Shown piece after piece: positions 14,898-22,227 of a stretch of 46,339 nucleotides of DNA. The stretch is from Marivita sp. (GTDB lineage: Bacteria; Pseudomonadota; Alphaproteobacteria; Rhodobacterales; Rhodobacteraceae). Below the pieces are notes generated by a model. That model was not told the DNA's origin. It made no database searches and worked only from the letters and a program-made list of their open reading frames with translations. The position numbers were made by a program, and so were the translations under genes. The first letter of the stretch is position 1. Each line of letters starts with the position of its first letter. The stretch is taken from the NCBI RefSeq assembly GCF_022763305.1, contig NZ_JALEGT010000066.1, positions 1 through 46,339 on the forward strand, given 5' to 3'.

Positions 14898-15866
14898 ATG
14901 AGCCGTGGACGTTTGGCCCGACGCCCGACCCATATCCCGTTGAAGGGGGTTTTGGACGTGCTGGTCCGAATGTGGCACAAGCAGGCGCATCTGAACCTCG
15001 GGCTGATTGCAGCGGGCATAGCGTTTTACGGCCTTTTGTCGCTGTTTCCAGGCATAACCGCTGCGGTGGCATTCGCCGGGACCTTTCTGAATCCTGAAAT
15101 GCTGGTCGAGAACAGCGACGAGATCACCGCCATGCTGCCCGAAGCTGCGCGGACCATCGTCATGGGCCAGTTGCGTGATGTCGCGGAAGCTGACAGTTCC
15201 ACGCTCAGCTTCGCGGCGCTGTTCAGTCTGGCCATCGCGCTTTACTCCGCGTCCAAGGCGGTGGCGAATTTCATCTCCGGGCTGAACGTCATCTACGAGG
15301 AAAAGGAAACGCGCAATTTCTTCCTCGTGAAGGCGCTGACCATCCTCTTGACCGCTTTCCTCATCTTCGGACTGCTGATCGCGATCATTGTCGTTGCCGC
15401 GATCCCGGTGATCGCCGCGATCTTCGGGGATTACGGCATCGTCGACGATCTCGTGATGTTTCTGCGCTGGCCGTTCCTCTTTCTTATGGGGGCCTTGGGA
15501 ATCGCGGTGCTTTACCGATTGGGGCCGAACCGCAGGTCCGCGCGCTGGCGCTGGCTCACGCCCGGCGCGTTCATCGCCTGCGCGCTCTGGGTTGCTGGCA
15601 GCTTTGGTTTCAGCCTCTACGTGCAATCCTTCGGTTCCTATAACGAAACCTTCGGAGCGCTGGGCGGGGTGATCATCCTGCTGACCTGGCTGTGGCTGTC
15701 GGCGTTCATCGTGTTGCTCGGAGCGCTGCTCGATGCCGAGCTTGAGGCACAGACCAGGCGCGACAGCACGGTTGGCGAAGACCGTCCGATGGGGTCGCGC
15801 GGAGCGGTGAAAGCCGACACTCTGGGCGCGTCCATCGGCGCCGAAATCACGGAACCGACACGCTGA
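14898..15866 (+). CDS. YihY/BrkB family inner-membrane protein
   Basis: A 322-residue protein with about six membrane helices and the YihY/BrkB signature early on (LGLIAAGIAFYGLLSLFPG). The C-terminal region FGSYNETFGALGGVIILLTW with a WLWLSAFIVLLGALLDAELE stretch is the family's most conserved part. The tail is hydrophilic. The biochemical function of the family is not settled; it was once misnamed ribonuclease BN. ATG 14898 is set by aaggag 8 bases upstream; GTG 14889 overlaps that ribosome site and is less likely. An EcfG-type promoter lies just ahead. Confidence 0.9.
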   Translation: MSRGRLARRPTHIPLKGVLDVLVRMWHKQAHLNLGLIAAGIAFYGLLSLFPGITAAVAFAGTFLNPEMLVENSDEITAMLPEAARTIVMGQLRDVAEADSSTLSFAALFSLAIALYSASKAVANFISGLNVIYEEKETRNFFLVKALTILLTAFLIFGLLIAIIVVAAIPVIAAIFGDYGIVDDLVMFLRWPFLFLMGALGIAVLYRLGPNRRSARWRWLTPGAFIACALWVAGSFGFSLYVQSFGSYNETFGALGGVIILLTWLWLSAFIVLLGALLDAELEAQTRRDSTVGEDRPMGSRGAVKADTLGASIGAEITEPTR

Positions 15867-15875
15867 TCACACGTT
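15851..15875 (+). promoter_or_regulatory. EcfG-type promoter for DUF4112 and following genes
   Basis: GGAAC (15851-15855), 16-base spacer, CGTT (15872-15875): a perfect match. The -35 element lies inside the last codons of the YihY gene, and the start codon at 15903 is 27 bases downstream. Confidence 0.8.
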
Positions 15876-15902
15876 GACCCTCCGAGCATCTCAAGAGGGG
15901 TC

Positions 15903-16301
15903 ATGTCACGCACATCCTTGCCCGCCGTCAATACGGCGGACCGTCTGGCGCGCCTTGAACGCGTCGCCGGTCTGTTGGACAGCCGGTTCCGTCTGCCCGT
16001 CGTCGGCGTCCGCGTCGGATGGGATTCCATCCTCGGCCTGATCCCCGGAGCGGGCGATCTGGTCACGACGCTGCCTGCAGGCTGGATGATCTGGCACGGG
16101 CACCCGATGGGTGCACGAAAGCGCGTTCTGGCACGGATGGGTGTGAATGCCGCGATTGATCTTGCCATCGGCAGCGTGCCGATCATCGGCGACGTCTTCG
16201 ATGTCGTCTTCAAATCCCACCAGAAGAACCTCGCTCTGCTGAAAACGGAACTGCAGCGTCAGGTTGTTCATGCAACATCACAGGAGGTGGCCCATGGCTG
16301 A
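15903..16301 (+). CDS. DUF4112 membrane protein
   Basis: A 132-residue protein with the DUF4112 core: LERVAGLLDSRFRLPVVGVR then GWDSILGLIPGAGDLVT, followed by a membrane stretch (about residues 53-70) and a second hydrophobic segment DLAIGSVPIIGDVFDVVFK. The GLIPGAGD and PIIGD-FD turns are the family marks. Function unknown. The stop overlaps the start of the next gene by 8 bases. It is the first gene of a three-gene unit under a perfect EcfG promoter. Confidence 0.85.
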   Translation: MSRTSLPAVNTADRLARLERVAGLLDSRFRLPVVGVRVGWDSILGLIPGAGDLVTTLPAGWMIWHGHPMGARKRVLARMGVNAAIDLAIGSVPIIGDVFDVVFKSHQKNLALLKTELQRQVVHATSQEVAHG

Positions 16302-16506
16302 ACGTCACAGATCAAAAGACGGCCGTCGCGAAACCGAGGACGTCGTCGGCGACAGCGCGGATATCGACCAATCCGGTCGGACGGGCGGACGGTTGTCCCG
16401 CCGTGTCGGCAGTGCCGACGAACTCAAGCGCAGCACCGAACGTCCCGCAGGTGCGACCCGGGTAACCAAGTCGCTCGAAGACGAGGAGGGCGACGGCGAT
16501 GCGTAA
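16294..16506 (+). CDS. Small hydrophilic protein of unknown function
   Basis: A 70-residue, highly charged and probably disordered protein (MAERHRSKDGRRETEDVVGD.., ending LEDEEGDGDA). I do not recognise a family. Its reality is supported by a strong ribosome site (caggaggtgg) before ATG 16294 and by 8-base overlaps with both neighbours (DUF4112 upstream, host-attachment protein downstream). It probably shares the EcfG promoter at 15851-15875. Confidence 0.65.
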   Translation: MAERHRSKDGRRETEDVVGDSADIDQSGRTGGRLSRRVGSADELKRSTERPAGATRVTKSLEDEEGDGDA

Positions 16507-16960
16507 ATCCGGAGTTCCGCAGAACGCATGGGTCGTCATCTGCGATGGCGAAAAGGCGCTGTACCTTGTCAATGAAGGGGACGAGATCGACATGAACCTC
16601 GTCGTTCGGAACAAGGACGAACAGGAGAACCCAAAGGCGCAGGACTGGGCGGCGAACCGGCCGGGCCGTTTCAACGACGGTCCCTCGGTGCAGCGTTCGG
16701 CGGTCGACGACACCGATTGGCACCAGCTTGAAAAAGAGCGGTTCGCCAAGGATGTCGCGGATCAGTTGTACAAGGACGTGCACAAGGGCCGGTTCAAGGA
16801 CCTGATCCTGATCGCCAGCCGACCTGCACTTGCGGAACTGCGCAAGGAACTTCATCCCGAAGTCTTGGCCACTCTGCGCCTTGATGTGGCGAAAGTGCTG
16901 ACCAATCACCCGATCGACGAGATTGAGACGCTTGTCAGCAAGGAACTGGAAAATAGCTGA
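16499..16960 (+). CDS. Host attachment / baeRF family protein
   Basis: A 153-residue protein of the host-attachment family, related to bacterial-archaeal eRF1-like (baeRF) domains. The N-terminal strand NAWVVICDGEKALYLVNEGD and the C-terminal half (DLILIASRPALAELRKEL, then RLDVAKVLTNHPIDEIETLV) match the family. The family name comes from an Agrobacterium plant-attachment study; the baeRF relation suggests a ribosome-linked role in stress, not adhesion. ATG 16499 overlaps the preceding stop by 8 bases. Third gene of the unit led by DUF4112. Confidence 0.82.
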   Translation: MRKSGVPQNAWVVICDGEKALYLVNEGDEIDMNLVVRNKDEQENPKAQDWAANRPGRFNDGPSVQRSAVDDTDWHQLEKERFAKDVADQLYKDVHKGRFKDLILIASRPALAELRKELHPEVLATLRLDVAKVLTNHPIDEIETLVSKELENS

Positions 16961-16968
16961 AACCCACG

Positions 16969-16993
16969 GGAACCATCTGGCGATATCTGCGTT
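16969..16993 (+). promoter_or_regulatory. EcfG-type promoter for the 17021-17485 unit
   Basis: GGAAC (16969-16973), 16-base spacer, CGTT (16990-16993): a perfect match, 27 bases ahead of the start codon at 17021. Confidence 0.88.
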
Positions 16994-17020
16994 AACATAT
17001 TGATAAAAGGAGATATTGTC

Positions 17021-17263
17021 ATGAAGCTTGGAGCTATTATTGCGGGCGTTGTGCTCGTCGCGGCAGTCGCATTTGGCGTCTACATGGTCGACATCGATCA
17101 GACGCGGGAAGGCGCGCTGCCCACCGTTTCGATCGATGGGGGCACCTTGCCCGAATATGACGCCGAGGTCGGCGATGTCGAAGTCGGAGAGCGCGATATC
17201 ACCGTCACCGTTCCCACGGTCGACGTTGAATCGCCCGAAGAAGACGCTGTTGCGTCGAACTGA
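17021..17263 (+). CDS. Small membrane-anchored acidic protein
   Basis: An 80-residue protein with an N-terminal membrane segment or uncleaved signal (KLGAIIAGVVLVAAVAFGVYMV) and an acidic periplasmic tail that repeats a V-x-V pattern (VGDVEVGERDITVTVPTVDV). I cannot assign a domain. ATG 17021 follows aaggagat; an ATG-like codon at 17000 lacks a ribosome site. It is cotranscribed with csbD (21-base gap) from a perfect EcfG promoter, so it is very likely a stress-induced envelope protein. Confidence 0.72.
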   Translation: MKLGAIIAGVVLVAAVAFGVYMVDIDQTREGALPTVSIDGGTLPEYDAEVGDVEVGERDITVTVPTVDVESPEEDAVASN

Positions 17264-17284
17264 ATTCAACGAAAGGAGGGTCTC

Positions 17285-17485
17285 ATGATGGACCGCGATG
17301 TAATCGAAGGCAAATGGACCGAAATCAAGGGTCAACTCCGGGAAGCCTATGGCGACTTGACGGATGACGACGTCGAGGAAGCCAAGGGTGACCGCGAGCA
17401 GATGGAAGGCGTGCTGCAGCAGAAGCTGGGCAAGTCCAAGGACGAAGTCCGGCAGACTGTGGACCGCATTCTGAACAACGTCTGA
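17285..17485 (+). CDS. CsbD family stress protein
   Basis: A 66-residue CsbD-like protein: the sequence DVIEGKWTEIKGQLREAYGD then LTDDDVEEAKGDREQMEGVL is the classical family pattern. CsbD-type proteins are small, abundant, stress-induced and of unknown mechanism. Two adjacent ATGs (17285, 17288) follow aaggaggg; either may be used. A strong terminator closes the unit 25 bases downstream. Confidence 0.93.
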   Translation: MMDRDVIEGKWTEIKGQLREAYGDLTDDDVEEAKGDREQMEGVLQQKLGKSKDEVRQTVDRILNNV

Positions 17486-17510
17486 CCCGGTTTCGGGGCA
17501 CGTATCAAGG

Positions 17511-17545
17511 CGCGTGGCTGGTTCCCTCCAGCCACGCGTTTTTTT
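17511..17545 (+). terminator. Rho-independent terminator after csbD
   Basis: A perfect 11-bp GC-rich stem (17511-17521 with 17528-17538), 6-base loop, then seven T (17539-17545). It marks the right end of the stress response island. Confidence 0.95.
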
Positions 17546-17663
17546 GCCTGTCAGGCAGGCACGGCGGCTGCCACGCAACCGCAGATCGACACAGCGGCAA
17601 CTTTGGGAATTGCTGCGGCCGGGCAGGGACTTTAGCCTGAGGCTGCAGATTTCAGGAGATCCC

Positions 17664-18638
17664 ATGCCGACAGATGTCCGCACACCCATCACGCAGGCCT
17701 TGCAGGAAGGCGCGCTCAGCCGGCGCGAACTGAAGGCCTTGATGGTGCGCTCGGACGGGCCGGCTTTGGTGCGGGTGGCGGGCTTTGCCTTGGTCCTTGT
17801 GGCGACGTCCGCCCTGATCCATCTGACGTATGACAGCTGGTGGGTCTGGCCCGCGATGTTTCTGCACGGCGTCGTGATCGTCCATCTGTTTTCGCTGCAG
17901 CATGAATGCGTGCATTACACGGTGTTCAAGACGCGCAAACTCAACGACATTTTCGGCAATATCTGCGGATACGCCATCATCCTGCCGTTCCAGCAGTTCC
18001 GCTACGAGCATTGCAACCACCACACCTATACACAACTGAAGGGGCAGGACCCCGAGCTGATCGAACTGCCGATCTCGGTCTGGACATACCTCTGGTACAT
18101 CTCTTCGGTGCCCTATTGGCGTAACAAGTTCAGCCAGATCCTGCGCAACGCCTCGGGGCGCTTGAACGACGAGGACCGCACGTTCCTGACGAAATACGAA
18201 GCGCCGATCATCATCCGGGAGGCCCGCATGATGCTGACCTTCTATGGCCTGATCGCGGTTGTCTCTGTCGCGATGGGTTGGACGGCACCGATCTGGTACT
18301 GGCTTGTTCCGCTTTTTCTGGGCGAACCGGTGATGCGCGCCATCCGCCTGACCGAACATGTCGGACGGCCGAATGTGGACGACATGAAGGTCAACACGCG
18401 CACATCTCTGGTTTCTGCTCCGATGCGGTTTCTCTGCTGGAACATGAATTACCACGCGGAACACCATTACGCCGCATCGGTGCCGTTCCACGCGCTGCCC
18501 CAGCTGCACGAGAAACTCAAAGGCTATGTTCATGTCGAAGAGCGCGGCTATCTGGGTGCACATGTGGACATCATCAGCCAGTTGATCGGCCGCAAACCCC
18601 GAAGCGATGGCAGCGATGGCGCGGTGCGCAAAGCGTGA
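17664..18638 (+). CDS. MocD-like fatty acid desaturase/hydroxylase
   Basis: A 324-residue membrane di-iron enzyme. Three histidine boxes are clear: H80-E-C-V-H84, H116-C-N-H119-H120, and N-Y-H264-A-E-H267-H268, set among four or so membrane helices. It shares layout with MocD, a hydrocarbon oxygenase-type protein from rhizopine catabolism. The gene directly downstream encodes a Rieske ferredoxin (GTGA overlap), the expected electron donor, as in MocD/MocE pairs. ATG 17664 is preceded by caggaga. The substrate (acyl lipid or small N-methyl compound) is not determinable. No EcfG element lies upstream, so this unit is probably outside the stress regulon. Confidence 0.85.
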   Translation: MPTDVRTPITQALQEGALSRRELKALMVRSDGPALVRVAGFALVLVATSALIHLTYDSWWVWPAMFLHGVVIVHLFSLQHECVHYTVFKTRKLNDIFGNICGYAIILPFQQFRYEHCNHHTYTQLKGQDPELIELPISVWTYLWYISSVPYWRNKFSQILRNASGRLNDEDRTFLTKYEAPIIIREARMMLTFYGLIAVVSVAMGWTAPIWYWLVPLFLGEPVMRAIRLTEHVGRPNVDDMKVNTRTSLVSAPMRFLCWNMNYHAEHHYAASVPFHALPQLHEKLKGYVHVEERGYLGAHVDIISQLIGRKPRSDGSDGAVRKA

Positions 18639-18955
18639 CGGCACGCGAGAAGACCTGGACGGATGTGATCGCTGTCAGCGATCTGGAGCCCGGCGACGCC
18701 ACCCCGGTGACACTGGGATCACGGGAGCTTGCAGTGTTTGATGCGCGCGGCGGGATTACCGTGAGCCTGGCCCGATGTACCCATGGCGCGGCCAATCTGT
18801 GTGACGGGCATTTCGACGGCATCCATATCGAATGCCCCCTGCATCAAGGCCTCTTCGACGTGCGCACGGGCGCACCCAAGGCGGCACCGGCGCGGCTACC
18901 GCTGAGGATGTTCGAAACCCGGGTCATGGATGGAATGGTTCAGATCCTGATCTGA
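18635..18955 (+). CDS. Rieske [2Fe-2S] ferredoxin (MocE-like)
   Basis: A 106-residue soluble Rieske ferredoxin. The cluster ligands are C48-T-H50 and C67-P-L-H70, separated by 16 residues as in bacterial Rieske ferredoxins of oxygenase systems. It begins with GTG 18635 in a 4-base overlap with the desaturase stop, which indicates tight coupling; it most likely passes electrons to the desaturase. It ends three bases before the convergent VanA-like gene, so it could also serve that Rieske oxygenase, but no dedicated reductase is encoded near either. Confidence 0.87.
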   Translation: MTAREKTWTDVIAVSDLEPGDATPVTLGSRELAVFDARGGITVSLARCTHGAANLCDGHFDGIHIECPLHQGLFDVRTGAPKAAPARLPLRMFETRVMDGMVQILI

Positions 18956-18957
18956 CC

Positions 18958-19983
18958 TCAGGCGGCCTGCTCGGCCTCGATGGTGCGGCTGACCATCTGG
19001 CGAAACAGCTTCGCCCCCGCGTCCAATCCAAGATCAATATAGGGTGTGGCCGGGTCCTTCATACCGCGATGCACCTGTTCCAGGACCACGCGATCCTCTT
19101 CGAACGCCATGCGTGCGCCTGCGTTCATGCGTTCTGACACCTCTTTGTCATGTGGATCGGTATTGCGGTGCTGGAACCAGAAATAGCGGGTCTTGTCCTC
19201 GGTGATCGGGGTCATGAAATTGTACGAGATGTTGATCAGCGTGGTCTCAACCGGGGTGCTGTCCGGCCCGCCGGTGCCCGGAGGTGTGTAGATCGACTTG
19301 TTCAGGCCGATCCCCGGAAGGCACATCTCGTAATGCTGGAGCCTGTCACAGATCCCATCGAACTTCACAAGCTTGGCATAGTAGGGCGAGGGCGGCTGAC
19401 CATAGATCCAGCGCGCAACAATCACCCCGCGGTCGGTCTTGCTGACATCGAGCGGCCCGTCATCGGTGCCCGCCCCGGCAAACGAGGTGACATGTACCCA
19501 TGCCACATGACTCGGGTCCAGAAGGTTGTCGCAGACCCAGAGATAATGACAATCGATGTCCATCACCCCTCCATCGGTCGTGCCCCAGTCCGGGCTGTCG
19601 TAATTCTCGATGGGGAAGATCAGGTCGGGATCGGCCTTGTCCGGATCGCCCATCCAGATCCAGAGCAGGCGATACCGGTCGACAACGGGATAGGATTTCA
19701 CCACGGCACGGCGCGGGATCTGGCCGCGCTGGGTTGGTGCATCGACGCAGGCTCCGGAGCAGTCGAAGGTCAGGCCATGATAGCCGCATTCGACGGTATC
19801 CCCCCGCAGATTGCCTGCGGACAGCGGCAGTTTGCGATGCGGGCACGCATCTTCGAGGGCGACAGGCGATCCCGCCTCGGTGCGATAGATGACGACGTTT
19901 TCCCCAAGATAGGTTTCCGCCTTGAGCGACCGTCCATATTCGCTGGACCAACCGGCCACATACCACGCATTCCTGATGAACAT
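18958..19983 (-). CDS. VanA-like Rieske oxygenase, alpha subunit
   Basis: A 341-residue aromatic ring-hydroxylating/demethylating oxygenase of the VanA type. Rieske ligands are C47-P-H49 and C66-G-Y-H69. The catalytic iron site is in DNLLDPSHVAWVH (His159, His164). The N-terminus MFIRNAWYVAGW is the standard VanA-family start, which sets the start at 19983 rather than the longer frame. Family members O- or N-demethylate aromatic or quaternary ammonium substrates; a neighbouring LysR gene, transcribed in the same direction 90 bases upstream, may control it. No VanB reductase is present nearby. Confidence 0.87.
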   Translation of the reverse strand: MFIRNAWYVAGWSSEYGRSLKAETYLGENVVIYRTEAGSPVALEDACPHRKLPLSAGNLRGDTVECGYHGLTFDCSGACVDAPTQRGQIPRRAVVKSYPVVDRYRLLWIWMGDPDKADPDLIFPIENYDSPDWGTTDGGVMDIDCHYLWVCDNLLDPSHVAWVHVTSFAGAGTDDGPLDVSKTDRGVIVARWIYGQPPSPYYAKLVKFDGICDRLQHYEMCLPGIGLNKSIYTPPGTGGPDSTPVETTLINISYNFMTPITEDKTRYFWFQHRNTDPHDKEVSERMNAGARMAFEEDRVVLEQVHRGMKDPATPYIDLGLDAGAKLFRQMVSRTIEAEQAA

Positions 19984-20073
19984 GGGGTTCCTTTCCTGCA
20001 TCGCGTGCAGGCAGCTTGCCCCGGAACGCCACGCGGCACCAGTGCGCACAACTGATTTTCGGGATTACCCAGG

Positions 20074-21021
20074 CTAATCGTGGAGATGGCCGGCATAAAG
20101 GCGCGCGTGGTCTTGTGCCTGTATCCGGGCCTCGGTTGTGATCCAGTCGAGGAACAGCGCGATCTTGCGGGCGCGGCGCTGGTCTTCGGGATAGACCAAC
20201 CAGTAGTTCAGGGGGGAGGGCACACTGATCGGAAACGGCTGCACCAGCCGACCATCGCGCAACGCGTCCATGACCAGCGGGCTGCGCCCCATGGCCACGC
20301 CGTCCCCCTGGATCGTCGCCTGAACCACCATGTTGGACTGGCTGAAGCTGCGAATGCGGGCGGGCGTCGGCAGGCTCTGACCGGTTTCCCGCGCCCAGTA
20401 TTCCCATGTGGGAAGGTCTGTCGTTGTCGGGGCGAATTCGTCCCGGATCTGGGTGTGGTGCGCCAGATCGGCAACATGGCGCAGCGGTTTCGCACCCGAC
20501 AGCAGACCGGGGGCACAGACTGGGCACAAAGTTTCGTGCATGAGAGGAATGACGGCAAAACCGGGGAAATCGCCGGTGCCGTAGCGGATCGCGATGTCGG
20601 CCTCGGCCCGCGCGACACCCCGCAGCCCTGTATCGGTGGTAATGGAAATGGCGAAATCCGGGTGGGTCTGGTCAAAACTCAGAAGGCGCGGAAACAGCCA
20701 GATGAAGGCAAAGCCGGGATGGCAGCTGATGACGATCGTGCGGTCGTCACGCTGCTTGTCGCGGATGTCCTCGCAGACCTCCGAGATTTGGCCCAACCCG
20801 TCCGCGATGCTGAGAGCGAGGCGTGCGCCGTCCCGCGTGGGAAGCGACCGCTTGGGACCGCGTGTGATCAGGTCATGCCCAAGCCATTCCTCGAGCGCCT
20901 TCACGTGCTGGCTCACGGCGCTCTGGCCGACGCCAAGCTCTTCGGCAGCCTCGGAAAAACTGCCATGGCGGGCCACCGCCTCGAACGCCCTTAGCGCCGC
21001 GTAGGGAAGATTCAAGATCAT
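20074..21021 (-). CDS. LysR family transcriptional regulator
   Basis: A 315-residue LysR regulator (GcvA-like subgroup by its N-terminus): winged helix at residues about 5-60 (AALRAFEAVARHGSFSEAAE and the recognition helix in QSAVSQHVKALEEWL), then a periplasmic-binding-type effector domain (residues about 90-300). It is divergent from the NicX-like gene. The start at 21021 is preferred over ATG 21045 because a perfect palindrome (21022-21036), a plausible operator, lies between them; 21045 has the better ribosome site (aaagg), so this is not settled. Confidence 0.9.
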   Translation of the reverse strand: MILNLPYAALRAFEAVARHGSFSEAAEELGVGQSAVSQHVKALEEWLGHDLITRGPKRSLPTRDGARLALSIADGLGQISEVCEDIRDKQRDDRTIVISCHPGFAFIWLFPRLLSFDQTHPDFAISITTDTGLRGVARAEADIAIRYGTGDFPGFAVIPLMHETLCPVCAPGLLSGAKPLRHVADLAHHTQIRDEFAPTTTDLPTWEYWARETGQSLPTPARIRSFSQSNMVVQATIQGDGVAMGRSPLVMDALRDGRLVQPFPISVPSPLNYWLVYPEDQRRARKIALFLDWITTEARIQAQDHARLYAGHLHD

Positions 21022-21036
21022 ATTAGCTGCACTAAT
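21022..21036. promoter_or_regulatory. Candidate LysR operator
   Basis: ATTAG-CTGCA-CTAAT, a perfect 5-bp inverted repeat with a 5-base centre, containing the T-N11-A pattern of LysR-type sites. It sits at the start of the LysR gene and 73 bases before the divergent gene at 21109. Confidence 0.5.
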
Positions 21037-21108
21037 GCATTTCATGCGGCCTTTCAATTGGTGAGCGCCGCGCCGCGATCTTAACCTTTTGTCACAGGAG
21101 GCCACAGG

Positions 21109-22227
21109 ATGACGGCACAGGCAGGCGCGTTCAACATGCTGACGCACTGCGCGCAGGCGCAGCGCGGCGAGCACCTTCTGGTGGCCTACGAGCCGGCCGA
21201 GTACGGGTATTTCGACGCCCAGGTCCTCAATGCCGTGGTGCGGACGGCCCGCGAGATGGGGCTGCAGGTCAAGACGGTGAATGTCGGCTTCGATCCCGAT
21301 GCAACCCGGCTTCCCGATGCGCTGCGGACCCAGATCGACAAGGCGGACCTTGTCGTCTTTCTTGCCCGGTTGGGGGATCAGCTGCGCTTTTCCGACATGC
21401 CGCCGGGCAAACGGATCGTTGTCAGCTTCGCCCTCGACGAGGGGCTGCTGGGGTCTGGCTTCGGCACAACGTCCTACGGCGCGTTCGTCGCGCTGAAGGC
21501 GTTGATCACCGACAGTCTCGACCGTGCCGCAACCGTTCGCGTGACCTGTCCCAACGGGACGGATGTGGTCGGTGCGCCGGCGATGCCCCGCGACGAAGAG
21601 GGCGACACGACCGTGCTGCGCTTTCCGATGTCGGTGTTCAAACCCGTGCCAGCGCACAGCTTTTCGGGGCGCGTGGCCCTGTGCGGTTTCCTGACGGGTA
21701 CCGGCTCGCATTACTATGACGACTACACACTGGAATTCGAGGGTCGCGTGATGGCCTATCTCGGGCACGGTCGGGTGCTGGGCTTTGACGGCAGCCCGCG
21801 CGATGTTGCGGCGGCCAATGCGCATTACGACCGTGTCGCGGCCCATCTCGGGATCGAGCGCAATTTCGTCCATTCATGGCACGCAGGCATTCATCCCGGA
21901 TGCGGCTACCTGCAAGAGGCGAAGGCGAATTACGAACGCTGGGGCGGTGCCGCCTTTGGCAATCCGCGCATCCTGCACTTCCACACCTGCGGGGCCTATG
22001 CCCCGGGCGAGATTTCCTGGAACGTTCTGGACCCGACCATCTGGATCGACGGTGTTCCCGTCTGGGATCACGGCGTGTTCCACCCCGCGCGTCTGGCGGG
22101 AGGGCAGGCCATTCTGGACTCCTATCCCGATGCTGCGGCAATTTTTGCGCATCCCGACACGCATGTCGGCCTGACCGCATGGGATGCGCTGACCGGGCCA
22201 ACCCGCGCCCTTGAGACGGTGTCCTAG
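21109..22227 (+). CDS. NicX/M29-like metalloenzyme (2,5-dihydroxypyridine dioxygenase-like)
   Basis: A 372-residue protein resembling the M29 aminopeptidase-type fold used by NicX, an iron dioxygenase that opens the pyridine ring of 2,5-dihydroxypyridine. The metal region is suggested by H255-S-W-H258 with H262, then H290-F-H292 and a C-terminal WIDGVPVWDHGVF strand like NicX's IYLDDKAVV segment. In NicX the second ligand pair is H-x-D; here it reads H-x-H, so activity may differ. A strong ribosome site (aggagg) precedes ATG 21109. It is divergently controlled by the LysR gene and converges with the ABC permease (4-base overlap). A peptidase role is the main alternative. Confidence 0.5.
   Translation: MTAQAGAFNMLTHCAQAQRGEHLLVAYEPAEYGYFDAQVLNAVVRTAREMGLQVKTVNVGFDPDATRLPDALRTQIDKADLVVFLARLGDQLRFSDMPPGKRIVVSFALDEGLLGSGFGTTSYGAFVALKALITDSLDRAATVRVTCPNGTDVVGAPAMPRDEEGDTTVLRFPMSVFKPVPAHSFSGRVALCGFLTGTGSHYYDDYTLEFEGRVMAYLGHGRVLGFDGSPRDVAAANAHYDRVAAHLGIERNFVHSWHAGIHPGCGYLQEAKANYERWGGAAFGNPRILHFHTCGAYAPGEISWNVLDPTIWIDGVPVWDHGVFHPARLAGGQAILDSYPDAAAIFAHPDTHVGLTAWDALTGPTRALETVS

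Noticed and set aside
16424-17692. 422-codon minus-strand frame across the host-attachment and CsbD genes
   Set aside because: It runs antisense to four well supported small genes, a consensus promoter and a terminator, and has no recognisable domain.
21022-21873. N-terminal extension of the LysR frame up to 21873
   Set aside because: It would overlap most of the divergent NicX-like gene, and LysR proteins begin with the winged helix found at 21021.
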